From Membranipora membranacea (Eukaryota > Bryozoa > Gymnolaemata > Cheilostomatida > Membraniporidae), in NCBI GenBank assembly GCA_914767715.1, contig OU612065.1, forward strand, positions 22,568,001 to 22,632,000: a stretch of 64,000 nucleotides of DNA. Reading direction: 5' to 3'. Made by a program: the position numbers and the translations under genes. The number at the start of each line of letters is the position of its first letter. Position 1 is the stretch's first letter. The notes below the pieces were generated by a model, which saw only the letters and a list, made by a program, of their open reading frames with translations, was not told where the DNA came from and ran no database searches. Below, in pieces: positions 49,985 to 62,732 of this stretch.

Positions 49985-52900
49985 ATGGCGAAGTGCTGGC
50001 AGGTCCAGACAGCTCTACTCTTACTTTTTACCTTCTTTTTAACACTATCAACTGCCAACTCTATATCAGGTAAGGAGAAGATACCATGCTATCACCCTGT
50101 AGCCTATTTTTTTGTGTGAGAGACACTCATGAATTGTCTGATGCTGTTTGATAAAAGCTTACCCTCCCCACCACAACAACAATCAACTTCGTCTTCAATT
50201 CATCTTTTGTAATATCTATCATTTGTTTCATCTTGGCCAGTCACAAGATTTGATAATTTCAAAATCTCTCTAGTCTCTGGAAAGAATGGTCCTGTCAACA
50301 GTATCAGAACAGTTAGTTGATATGTGTTTCCAAAGTATGTGGCAAATTGGTTAGAACAAAACAAGGACTAGGAGTTAGTTTTGGTTTGACTGGATTTCTT
50401 GTTGTAAGTGTTACTAACTGTCCTATTCTACTTGACAGTCATTCCTGAATATGACCCCTCTTATATCACTTTCTTAATCCTTCTGCTCAACCTCTGTTTG
50501 TCATCATTGAGGAATATGTTAGGTAGGCTACCTTAGCTAGGTAGTTGTATTGAAACCAGCATCCAGTCTACATAGAGAAAGAGGCCCGTTGTAGCTGGGG
50601 TTAAATTGAGAGAACAGTTTTTGAGGGTCACAGTCCTTGGAGTATCGATGTTGTGCTGTTGCAGCTATTCAATTTAAGAAATATATTGCCATAATTTAAC
50701 TCAACTATACTGGATTGTCAACTCGATCCGTGATAATCACTGATGCGTTGGTTGTTAGGGGTAACTTGAGTGAACTGACTTCTGTGTGGTGTAAGTACTA
50801 TTCCTTCAAAAGGGTTTACGCTAATGTATGAAATTATTTTTTGGCTCAATCGCCCGTTTAATACATATTTTAGAAGGTGAATCAGACGGAGTAAAATGTT
50901 TTTGCAATACAGAGCATTGTCGGAGCCACAATAACACTTGCTTTGCCGAGACCAACACAAAGTGCTTCAAACATATTAAAGAGTTTGAAGATGAAAATGG
51001 GAAGGATCATGTTTTCTTATTTGGCTGTACTGGGGACGAGGCAGGAACGGTTTTCCAGGTATGGCAGAATAACTTTTCCGATCACTATAGTCCAATGCCT
51101 CGAATGAGTTGTCCACTCCCATTTCCAATGATGAATACTAATGATTTTCATGATGAAAAAACATCTGCTGCGGCCAGGATTCGAACCCGGGCCTCCCGCA
51201 TCAATAACCTATGCCCTATATGATAAATAAGATTCAAAACAGTACCTGGTTTCGCATCAAGAAATTTCTATCGGTACATGCGAATATTGACTTAAATGCT
51301 AGTTCCGTGTATAGTTCAGGCTTTAAACTGGTGTCAATTCCATATATGGAAACATAGTGAATGTTGGTTGGATGAAGTATAGAAACAATATATATGACCT
51401 GATCAAATAGATCTGAACGTAAGTGGAACAAAGGAAACCAAATTTCCTTTGATATCATGCTTGATGCCCTTGAATCCAGCATGACTGGCTATCCATTGTT
51501 TGGACATAATCTCCAGATGTTGAACAAAAGCTCAAGACAGTAAAAGTATATTTTGCAGTTAGAATTATTTTTGACAGTCATCTCTCATTGTTGTATGGAC
51601 TAGGAGTCTTTCCCCATCATGGTATTAAACATATTTTACTTGATCATTGTAGTGCAATGGCCACCTGTTGCCTGTACATGAAATGACCATCGGATGCTGT
51701 GATGATTCTGATTATTGTAACAAGGATCTCATTCCAGAATGGGTTTACTATCCTACCTCTCCACTGCGTGAGTAGAGCTTAGCCTGCCAACCATTGTGTC
51801 ATTTTCTCTCTCGTTGTCACGGATACGAAGTGCACTTTTTACTTGAGAGATCTTACTGATGATCTCTCTTCTCCTCACGCATAGCTGATTTCATTAGCAC
51901 TGCAGTAACTTTAGACATGTCTGTTTATGCCACCACAACCATCCATTAGCACTCTAAAGTACCACAATTATTGATGGATTTCAATCATTTGCTGATGATT
52001 TTTACAGATATTATATGAACTGGCAAACTGGCTATCAATGAAATTAATCAGATAAGAACCCATTCAATTGTTATAATTTTCTTGAATCACTTTTTAAACT
52101 GTTTTCTGTAGGAAAAAGATAGATGCCTATGATAAAACTTATTAATTGATAAGACCTTTGTCATGAATGGCTGGAATTTCAAGTTCAGGACCAAAATCCA
52201 AATCATGATCTCTCAACTCCATCCCTCTGACTTAAGCTCTGGCTACACACGCCGTACTATCCATAGGATTGGGAAACTTTTAGTAAGGCTACGGATTGGG
52301 CAAAGTGCTACACATGCCTATTAATAGCTAGGCCTATTCCTTTCAATTACAATACAATTTGGGTCTGCTTTGCCTTCCTATTGTTCAACTTGAATGAATT
52401 AAACCAATCACTATTTAGTAATTTGAGTAAGCCCCGCCTCTTTCACAAATAACAAAGGAATAGCTGGCCGTACTATGGCTACGGATAGAACCAACAAGTT
52501 GGTTAGCCAATCTGAGGCATCTGGCAGAGCTAACCTAGCTATCCTATGCATCTGGCAGTGCTAAAGATGCCCCAATCCTGTGGAAAATACGGCGTGTGTA
52601 ACCACAACTTTAGTCAGAACTAAACAAACTATTTGTACATTCATGATACCATTGTTTGACAATTATATATATTATACTTTTATGTCATACAGCCACAGAT
52701 CCACCGATGACTAAACAACAGATGACCCAGATTATTATTCTAGTATCCTGTATTAGTGTTTTTCTGCTAGTCGGAATCATTCTGGTCATTATCCTCATCA
52801 GGTGAGTGGAACACACACAGTTGATATCAAATTTGATTTGACCATTTGTCACTAGGACCATTAGACTGGTCATACCAAAACAGCCAAATAAGCTAATGCC

Positions 52901-55900
52901 CGAGGCAAAAAAAAGGTGATTGACTTGAAGGATATACTGATAATTTTCAAACTGGATATGTCATAAAACAATGAAAAAAAAAGGATTATTGTAATCACCT
53001 GCTGGGCAAAGTCCCTCTGTAACTTCAAAAAGGTATATTTCGCTATGCATCAAGTCTCTGGAGCCAAAATGTTGAAAAGCTCCTATCTTGTATGCTAGAA
53101 GAGGAGGTAGTTAGCAAAGGTAAAGTATGAAAAGACCCGGGGGGGGGGGGGGGTGGCTTAGATTAACAAGGCCTGTTAGACGCCCTAATTGAATGACAGA
53201 AATAGTGAGGATCCTGAGCATGATTTTGCTAACAAAGCCTAGCCAATTCTAATGGAAAGACCACCCCATAACGGCTCTACTCGACAACGAATGTACTTTT
53301 ACTGCCAGCATGAATATATCAGCGAGTATACTAAGTATATGTAATAATGTAACGGCTGTATCAAATTAATATCTCATATCTATGTGTTTACTTCCCATGG
53401 AACAGTTTATCCCATTTTGTGGTGCAATATCTCACTATAAATAGTTGGCTGACACCAACAAAAACCACAATATATATGAGTCAGCTAAATATGGCAACAT
53501 CTGTTTTATTTATTTAGACACAAGGCATCTAAGACCTCAAAGTCCGGGTCAGATGGTGAGGCCTTTATACCTGACGATGAGTCACTGAGGGATCTGTTGG
53601 ATCAGTCCTCAGGATCTGGTTCTGGACTTCCTCTACTGGTAAGTCAATCAGCCAAGTGAACATATTTTCCTTCTTACAATAAACATATAAATATCGTATT
53701 TAGATGATTATGACTGTCTCCTCTATCGATCTATGATTCATTGAACCATAGAAACAAGTGATAGCATGATTTCTGGGGTAATGAATTCTTGATAGTCTAG
53801 TATAGTAGCCTTGTCACCAGGCTAATTTTCTGTAGTAGCCGACATAGGCCAATCAAATTGTACAGTCAATGAAACTTTACTTCGGTTTGTTTCCTCATTT
53901 ATTTTCTAAGATCCTATGCATGTGCATTTATCAGACAGTGATAAGTGCCTCTGTCTCCAGTGTGAACTTAAATAATGAGGAGAAAGCCCTATTTTTATTG
54001 GTTCTCTCTCAATTTGACGTCTTTGTATGATCAACAAGTTGGCCATTGTCTGTAAAGGACGTATTGTTCAATATAAATAGGATGTAAAGAAGCTTCATTA
54101 ACATTTCCCTGTTGCTTGTTTTCCATACATTATGCATGGGAAATGTCAGTAGTCAGATTTATGCAGAAGGTGCAATAATCATAATCGTAACTGTGTTATG
54201 TATGACCAACACTGAATTGTGCCAGAATTACTGATGCAACAAACATGGCTTTTGTTGGAAATTCTAGGATAGTACCAATATAGAAAAAACACACTAAATC
54301 TATGGGAAGCACTATCCGCTACTACGTAAGATGCTTGCACTCTCAAATTGTGTAATTGTCCCACATTATGGATAGACGCTGTGTAGGGTCATAACGCAGC
54401 AGTGCAATATCTTTGACATCCCATTTTTTCTGATTTATTTTCCATATGATCACATACTCTGAAATAATGACCAGTTTTAACTTTTTAACACCCTTATTCC
54501 AGCTTACTATTCTCATAACTGTGTTACGTTTGTCATTACATGGGCAAAGGACTGATCAATCTATATTTACCACGATAGAGTTAATAAAATTCTTTCTCAC
54601 TATCTTGCAAGTGTCCCACTGATGATTGTAGAAACCAAAAATATTTATATGCTTTGCTATGAACACATTTTACTTACCAATGCCTTGTGTGTTTAGGTAC
54701 AGCGCACCATCTCCAAACAGATAACCTTAGTTCATACAGTTGGTAAGGGACGTTATGGAGAGGTTTGGAAGGCTAAGTGGAGAGGTGAGGATGTCGCAGT
54801 AAAAGTATTCTTCACCACAGAGGAGGCCAGTTGGTTTAGAGAAACAGAACTTTATCAGACTTGTTTACTGAGACACGAGAATGTACTAGGTAAGCAATGA
54901 TAGTGATAATAGTACACTATGAACTATTTTATTTGATCGAGGTGATTGAGATCTTTAGTATTGGCAGTTAGAAGCTCATATTATTAAGAAAATCCACATC
55001 ATTTTGTCTTTGCTTCATTCATCTCCACCACCATCCAAATCATCTTTTGCTGCAGAGGAAGCTGTTTATCAGCTCACTTGAAAGTTTCTCTCTCATGAAA
55101 CGCTATAATCCTATAATTGTTCAAATAGTGATAATGTTAGCAGCCTGTAGAAGACTTAGGGATGTTTTGGTATTATTATAATCCTGGATTTCAATGTTAT
55201 GCATTATGATAACAATGACAGGTAGTTTAAACACTGTAGCAGGTGCCTGACAGGTGGATTGGTGCTGGTAAGAGCTGCATGACAATGTCAAAATGTTTGA
55301 TGTTGTCAACATACTTAGTACTTATCCTATGACGATGTGTAATATACAAGATGTTTGTTATTGTATATTTTTACCACTGGTTCTTCATATATGTGAAATA
55401 TCTCACAGATCTAGTAGTAGTGAGGTAATTATTGGCACTTTTAGTATATATTGATATATAAATATATATTGATATATAAATATATATTGAACCAGAATTA
55501 TTTGTGGCGTGGAGAGGAGCAGCACTGAAATATTCAAACACGACTCAGTCAGGACGCTAGGATAGTAGGATGGATTGTCATAGGGTTCACCACTATAATT
55601 GTTACTGTTATAATATTATAGTTTGTACTGGGGTTAGAGTGCATGTTTGTTGATAATAATGCTTGAATTTACTGTTGTACTCTTCAGAAAGTGTGACTCT
55701 GCGTTGACTACCACAAGGGCAAAGTGAACGAGGCACACTTATTTCAGTCGTCACAATTATAACCACGTTTTAAGTCAAGTTACTCCTCTGTGTTTGTTAT
55801 TTATTCATGTGACCTGGTTTCTTTAGGTTTTATCGCCGCTGACATCAAGGGTACTGGCTCATGGACGCAGCTATTACTGATTAGTGAATTCCATGAGAAT

Positions 55901-58135
55901 GGCTCTCTCCACGATTACTTGCTGACTAAAATATTGACACCTTCAGAGATGTTACGAGCTGTATCATCGATCATCAACGGTCTCTGTCATCTCCATACCG
56001 AGATCCACGGCACACAAGGTAAAATATGAATATTGGAATGTTGAGAACATTTATCACCATCTGGTCAGTTCGTTGGGCCTGACCTAGATCAAGTTTAATC
56101 CAATTGTCTGCATTCCAGTTGCTCTCTTCCACTGTAAAGCCGGTGTGACCTGCGGATTGGGGGCAACTCTGAATGCAGGCAAATGGACCAAACTTGGTCT
56201 AGGTATGACCATTTGCTCCGGAATATGTCCCGCTGAAAACCACACTCTTTGGTGTTAATCACTTGACTTAAGTGTAGGGGTCTTGGTAATATCTCAAACT
56301 TAACCTCATAAAAATACAAAATACTTACACCTACAGTCAAACAACAATCCGTACTAATTTGTACTAATTTGCCGTTTGCCGTACTAATTTGCCGATAACA
56401 TACCACCAGCCGAATTGGAAAGGGGTCGTTAAAGTGGTATGTGACCGCTGGAATGTAAAAAAGGCTTTGCAATGCCATCTCAAATCCCTGTAATGTAACC
56501 AACATGCATGTATTTACTATATGTTAATTTGTATTTGCAGGTAAACCAGCGATGGCTCACAGAGATATCAAAACTAAGAATATTTTAGTGAAGAAGAATG
56601 GAAGTTGCTGTATTGCCGACTTGGGACTGGCAGTTAAATATAATAGGTACATTTCACTTAATTTTCATTGGAATTTCCTTCATCTATCTGATTGCGGATT
56701 AGAAAATAGTTGTGCATTATTAATTGATGTTAATATTGTTATTATTTGATTGTGAAATTATTAATCTGTCTACTTGCGCTCTGAGATGTTAAAATTGTTC
56801 CCTCATGAACTATGTGTATTGAGTTTGACCCAATTTGCGTGGATTTTGCGGCTTCCTAGTAGTGTGGGGTATCGATTGTGTATCCAAGTAAATTATGTCC
56901 TATTAGATACTTGGGAATACCTTGCTAACAGTACTCTTGAGCCTTGGCTGCGCTTACTTTACCATTACCCAACATTGTTGACATGCCATCTTTTCTGTTT
57001 TAGTGATACAAATGAAGTTGACATTGCACCGAATCCTCGACAAGGCACAAAGCGATATATGGCTCCAGAAGTGTTGGCTGATACTATAAATGTAAAGAAC
57101 TTTGATGCATTCAGACAAGCGGATATGTATTCTCTGGGTCTTGTATTCTGGGAGATCACCAACAGAACTCTCTCAAATGGTATGAAACCTGATGTCTCAC
57201 ACACCTTGCTCTGACCACACTTCTTATCCTATGATCAGTCTGTGATCCCGGATTGGAAGATGTCCCTATTTAGATCACCTTTTTTTACATGAAACATGTA
57301 ATTTTATTCTTGGTGATTGGTGACACGACTGAAACAAAGTCTTTAGTTCAGTTGAGCCTGTAATCCCCCTCCCCCCCTCTATGAGGGAGTGACTAATAAC
57401 CGAAACTTCCATGCTGGGAATTGTAAGTATGTACTTAAGTTGTACACTGAAACAAAACCTGATCAATCAAGTGATGTTAGATTTTTGTTGTTTTGACTAC
57501 TGATGTTATCATATGTTTTGCAGGACGGGCAGAGGATTACAATATTCCATACTATGACCAGGTGGCCAATGATCCAAGTTTTGAAGAGATGAAGTCAGTT
57601 GTATACGACAGAAATATCAGACCACATATTAACAACAAATGGTACTCAGATGATGTAAGTTGTGTTTTCAGACTCACATATTTATTAACTTTTCTTTTAT
57701 GTCAAAGAAAATGGAAAGAAATACATTCCTAAGATGGCACACGTCTCTGTGATGCGCTGCTTGAAAAATAAGCTCACATTTTGAGTTTTCTATAGCTGTA
57801 ATCTGTATCCAAAATAATTAAACGCACGTTATTACTACGTCTCAAAAAGTGTGATCATATTTTCTAATAAATCTTGTTGGAGTTGTCTGTACAGAGGCTT
57901 ACCATATCATCAGCAACACCCAGTACTGTAATCTTTCAACAGTTGACTTTTTATATTTGAAAACTTTCATAATAATATGTTTCTTTTTCTGCAGTATCTG
58001 AAGGTGTTAGTGAAGCTGATGTCCGAATGTTGGTCTACAAACCCGATGGCTAGATTGACGTCACTTCGAGTCAGAAAAACAATATATAATCTCATCGAAA
58101 TGCATGAAATGAGCGTCAAGACTGAGCATATATAA
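49985..58135 (+). CDS. BMPR1: BMP type I receptor serine/threonine kinase (ALK3/6-like)
   Basis: Binds BMP ligands with a type II receptor and phosphorylates BMP-type R-Smads. Eleven exons keep phase and give 517 residues: 49985-50069, 50874-51058, 51653-51767, 52693-52801, 53518-53638, 54697-54889, 55827-56018, 56541-56646, 57004-57179, 57524-57654, 57995-58135. Signal peptide 1 to about 27. The ectodomain has ten cysteines, ending in the family box CCDDSDYCN. The membrane helix is about 142-164. The GS box [11 protein letters not shown] is at 195-205. The kinase has GKGRYGEV, Lys 241, Glu 254, HRDIKTKN (340-347), DLG (360-362) and MAPE (388-391). The L45 loop [11 protein letters not shown] (275-285), which chooses the Smad, is the same as in vertebrate ALK3/ALK6 and unlike the TGF-beta/activin loop. 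The GS box has SS where most type I receptors have TT or TS; phosphorylatable residues remain. Gene symbol is by subfamily. Confidence 0.93.
51140..51226 (-). repeat. tRNA-like 3' half, SINE or tRNA pseudogene
   Basis: In intron 2 of the BMP receptor the minus strand reads gatgcgggaggcccgggttc then gaatcctggccgcagcag. GGTTCGAATCC is a perfect B-box and CCGGG/CCTGG can form the T-arm. I find no proper D-arm or acceptor stem, so a working tRNA is unlikely. Confidence 0.4.
52233..52612. repeat. MITE with about 40-bp ends (ACACACGCCGTA)
   Basis: ggctacacacgccgtactat then ccataggattggg at the left is mirrored by ccccaatcctgtggaaaata then cggcgtgtgtaaccac at the right, in intron 3 of the BMP receptor. 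The interior also shows partial self-complementarity and no coding frame. It is about 380 bp, a non-autonomous DNA transposon by structure. Confidence 0.7.
55441..55492. repeat. three-copy 20-bp AT tandem repeat
   Basis: The unit tatatattgatatataaata occurs nearly three times in intron 6 of the BMP receptor. It is self-complementary in part. No function is visible. Confidence 0.7.
56083..56202. repeat. MITE, GATCAAGTTTAATCCAATTG family
   Basis: ctagatcaagtttaatccaa at the left and aaatggaccaaacttggtct at the right are inverted ends, with gtctgcattc / gaatgcaggc inside. Intron 7 of the BMP receptor. This is the cleanest copy of the family in the window. Confidence 0.7.
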
Positions 58136-60371
58136 CCGCCTGCTTGTAAATGGAACAGTTTGTACATACATGACACCTGCTTAAGTATTACACAAATTCT
58201 CATTGAATTGCTTGCCGGCTCGCTTCGAGACGGGCCGATGGAAGTCTTCTTGATAAAAGGGAAGTGAGCATGCTGTAAAGTAGCTTGACTGACCGCTACT
58301 TTGGTTCAAAACGTGTAATGTACTATAAAATTGACATATCTGATCTGAAAAGGCATCGTGCTAAAAAGTAGGGATTCGATTTGTTGATATGATTTACTAT
58401 TTACTATGATTTACCTTGAGTCTATTTGCAATTTTTTTGTTGATACTTCGATACGCTGCTGTTGGAATATCCCTGTAACCAAAATCATTTCCACCACCTT
58501 TTTTTGCGGACAAAATATTACAGGACACAGTAATGACTTAACTTTACCTCAAAATCTCATAATAGTTACTACACTATGAACATTATCTACATTTTATTAT
58601 ACTCTATTGACAGTGCTTAGTCAAGTTGGCTTATTTTTACTGACCTTTGACCTTTAACTACTCATCTTACCCTTCACCTGGGTCGTCTTTATTTGTGAGT
58701 GATGCCCAAAATTTCTCCCTCTTCATTTTACCAAACATTTGCCTTACTACAGGTGTTGAACACTATGTCATAGTGTTTAGCATGTTTTTCTATCAATTTT
58801 TTTTCATTTTGCATTATTATCGTTTTTTATCGATATTTCAATACAACATCAGAACATTTTGGTTGTGTAACTTGCAGAGGCATCAAATCAAACTAAATCA
58901 AGGTGAAGCTAACTGGGATCCTAATTTCCTAAAACTATTCTACAGTTTATATCTTCAAATTATTTTGACACCTCTTATCACGACAAGTCTGAAGTTATCT
59001 GTTAACTTTTTTTGGAACTCTTTTTACCGTGTATCAATAATATAACTACTTTGGGAGAATACACAGTGCATTTGTTACTCTTGTCATGTCTAATATACAT
59101 CTCCGTAATAAAATCTATGATTATTCCCTTGAAATTGATTTAGATTAGAGCAGGGAGGTACAAACTCCTTGATCAGAGTCACCCTCATTAAAACTTAACT
59201 GAACTGGACTTGCGCTAAATATCAGTTGTCCCCCTTGTCTCCGATAGCATTATTAAATATAGATTTTGGCAGCTGTTGTCTCTATCACAAATAAAAAAAA
59301 TTCACCAATTACAATCATGAAAAGGTGTCACCCTTCTATTACCGCATTCAATGGCAATAGATACACAATAAAGTTTGCAAATAAAACAACACTTCTTTTA
59401 AAAATTGGAAAAAGTTGATATCTTTTCATACGTAACCAAGTGAGTCATGAAGGTCACTTTTGAACTAAAAAAACATTCATTTTTTGTGCTGGGCAATTGC
59501 TACTGAGTGGTTCTTGGCCCTGAATTTATTCATTCTAAGCAGTAATACATTCAGTTTCTGAAACTGTTGCTGCAGCGCCCTAACTGGATTTCTGGGATAA
59601 TGCTGGCCATGGCTAGTGGTATTCCACCACTCCATCCAAGCTCATATATATAATGGCATCCATTTTAACGCTACTCACCAGATTGCTTTAGTCCAGCTGT
59701 GGGCAATCTGCGGCCTAATGGATAATCTTGTGCTGCCTAATTGTGGCCTTATGAGTGTAAAAATTAGAACACATTAATTTTGTTTTGTGGATGTCTAAAG
59801 TAGGTATGGTCCTCTATATGCACGATTCCTTTTTTGGATTTCAAAATAGTGGCCCTTGTGCATGATGCATGAAGCTAAGGTGCAAACATGTTAGCGTATC
59901 AAGGGAATTCCTGAGCTATTCTTCACAAAATCATATATATTTTATTGGCAACATAAATGCACTGGTGCAGACTACTACTACTACATTTCAAGATCTTCAA
60001 TTATAAAAAAAAACCTAGAATGGTGAAAACATTGCGTCTTTGTTATGTGGAAAATAATTTAATCATTTATTACACCATAATATCTTTCTTGACCTTTGGA
60101 TACTGAAATTGTAAGGCATTTCAGTTTCAGTTTATTTTACATTCAGTATCATTGTATGATAAAACCGAATGTTAACGGTGTAAAGAATAAAAAAAGTCTA
60201 CGAGGCAAAATTATCACCTGTTCAGATAAGACATAAAAAATGGGAAAAAAGATTTGGCACGTTTTTGTGTTCGGCATACAACAGGTCTAAAGATAGTGTT
60301 TCGACGAGAGGATATTCTACTGCATGTATTAAAGTGTACTCTACTAAAAAGTGGATGCTGTGGATCAGAGG
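58136..60371. other. 3' flank of the BMP receptor, no supported gene
   Basis: AT-rich. Candidate poly(A) signals include aataaa near 59106 and near 59368. A 132-codon open frame at 58647-59045 is Phe/Tyr-rich and looks like translated AT-rich DNA. Confidence 0.45.
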
Positions 60372-60717
60372 CTATTTTGTTAAAATCTCGTTCGCCAAGA
60401 GTAATATAAAATCACATACAGAAGATAGCTCCAAAATAGCTAATCTATCATCATAGCTAAGATCCGGCAAAATAAAACGAGAAGCAGTTCTCTGAATCTT
60501 TTCGAGCTTGTTCTTATCGCCTTCAGATAAAATGAAAAACCAAGATGGTGAGGCGTAAGTGATAATTGATCTTATATTAGCAGTATAAAACTTTTTGAGT
60601 CCTTCGGTGTTTACACCTAAAATCTTTAGTTGCCGTAATAGATAAAGCCTGGAATTACAACTAGATACAATCTTATCTACATTGTTCACAGGGATATAGC
60701 CATGTAAACAAACATAT
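60372..60717 (-). mobile_element. non-LTR retrotransposon reverse transcriptase fragment
   Basis: About 110 codons on the minus strand read VDKIVSSCNSRLYLLRQLK, then LKKFYTANIRSIITYASPSW, then NKLEKIQRTASRFILPD. This is the end of the reverse transcriptase region of Jockey/CR1-type elements (thumb and the YASPxW, LExxQRxAxR motifs). An in-frame stop precedes it and it ends within ILTK, so this is a 5'- and 3'-truncated dead copy with no catalytic YxDD box in view. Confidence 0.8.
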
Positions 60718-62732
60718 TTAAGAAATTATCAGGTGATAAGAGCTGATGAGAGTCGAAACAAGCCGATGCTTCTTACTACATTCCACAGCTTATACTGAAT
60801 CAGTTTTTGTTGGAACAAAATACTCAAGGCTTAAAGTTACCTGCATTCAAAATTTATGCCTGAATTCCCATTGATATGAATTTATGGAGCAGTGGTAAAA
60901 TACCTAACGTGGCTATTTGTGGAGATGTGCCATCAGTATAAACTTTGTGTTATGATATAAAGAAAGCTTAAAATATGGCAGCTTTTACGTTATGCATTGA
61001 TTGACATTGAGGACAGGCCACACTTGGTCGATTTCTCACGATTCGTATATATTAATCCAGTAACACAGTAACTGCAGTAATCCCAGTAACTCAGGCAAGC
61101 TGCTTGACAAAAGTTTATGATTCTGAACTTGTGGACCAATCAAAGATGAGAAATGTGGTCCAGCAACTATTCATAAATAGCCATAGCTTGTTCAGGGTCA
61201 GATATTTCCCCTCATTCGTATAATATATACCAGTTTGTTCCCTAATTCAGTGGATTCCTGACGACACAACGACACCGTGCTATCCACTTTGTTGTAGCAT
61301 CGCAATGATTTAATATGCAAGCGTATGAAAATTTACTCAATTTGGCTGCGGTAACTGTAATTTGCTGAACAGTCTGAACGAAACGTAAAAGCTTAATAGA
61401 GTTGCTCAGACTAAAATTACTTTTTTGTATTCTTTTCTCTGGTTTACTATTATTCAATAGAGATGGTAACTTCGAGCATCTTCTAACAGTTTGATACACC
61501 AAAACCTTTGAGTTTGGGACAGTCTTGAACTCCTGCTCGAACCAAAGACCTATAGTTGACTGTTCTAACACATTCCTTCTCGCTGAAAGATTTAATAAGT
61601 CAACAAGTTGTTGGCACCTCCTAATATAGCAATTTAGGGCAAGCAAATGAAGCAATCAATGTGGCAATTCAAATAAAATCTGAGAGGGTTTAGCGAACCA
61701 CAAGCATTATCCTGATTGCCTCATTAGCCTGCCCTTAATCGTTGTTATTAGGACTGGCAACAGGAACTTGTTGACTCATAAACCTTTTGGCTCTTTGATT
61801 CGAACACACCTGACAAGTCTCCCTTTTTGGTAGGGAGCCTCCCAGTTTTTAGGGGTATTTTCCACCTCCTCCCTATCCTCCTTTTTCCTCCCTATTTTCA
61901 GCTTCCTTCACCCAGATGACTTTTTAAGCTTCTCGTTGCAAGAAAAACTATGTTTTCCTACCCCCACAGTACATATACCTATATATAATTGCCTATTAAC
62001 ATACTATCTCTCCTCGTTCCTATAAAGTGCAACAATATAATTTGTAAAATCAGGTAAAATTACGCTTTCATAATACGGACGCTCTAGTTTTGGCTCAAAA
62101 TAAATGACAACAAGGGCCAAATTACACCTTCACTGCTGGACACGCAGAGTGGTACTTCGGGCCGGGAGTTCGTCTGCGGAGACCTCCTGATTTCTGGGTC
62201 TACCAACTTGTCATGTATGCCTGAATGATGTTGCAGCCTTTTGAGTTGCGCTTGCGAAAAATGTACCTAACCGCAAATTATACCAATGTCTGAGTATAAT
62301 TACTCTGCCCGAAAATTTGGATTTCAGATGTGTGACAGTCGCCACTGAAAGTTATATTGGCAGATTGAATCGAGAGGTAAAACCATAACATATAATGTAC
62401 TTTTTGGAGTTGCCTTTTCATGTGAAGAAACTAATTTTCTGCTGCTGAAGTTTTGTCGAAACTATTCAGTAGCTTACTAACCTTCACTTCCTAGTCTTAG
62501 TTATTTTGGGAAATACAACAAGTAGCAAGGAGACGCACTCACTACTACCAGACAATTGTACTCAGGAAACATCTGTTCATAAAGAAAGATAGGTCAGATA
62601 GAAGTGATACTGGATACCTGAATATATCGCATTGGTTGACTTACCTCATTGGTTTGTTGTCTTTTTGTTGTATTTTCAATGTTATAAATCTGGACTATTA
62701 GATAGAGTGCAATATAAGGTTCAAGTTGTTAG
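60718..62732. other. intergenic, no supported gene
   Basis: A 137-codon minus-strand open frame at 61242-61655 has no family features and no ATG at its head. A stretch near 59690-59760 and other parts look repetitive, but I cannot define ends. Confidence 0.4.

Noticed and set aside
51140-51226. Functional tRNA gene
   Set aside because: T-arm and B-box are good, but no D-arm or acceptor stem can be drawn. Kept only as a tRNA-like repeat.
58647-59045. 132-codon plus-strand open frame after the BMP receptor
   Set aside because: Phe/Ile/Leu/Tyr-rich as expected from AT-rich DNA; no family features and lies in the probable 3' flank.
59690-59760. hAT-like end (gtgggcaatctgcggcctaa)
   Set aside because: Resembles the GGGCAACCTGCGGCC-type ends of some hAT elements, but I could not find an opposite end or target duplication.
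61242-61655. 137-codon minus-strand open frame
   Set aside because: Starts without ATG, no recognisable motif, composition like translated AT-rich spacer, no splice partner found. It might be part of the nearby retroelement but nothing shows it.
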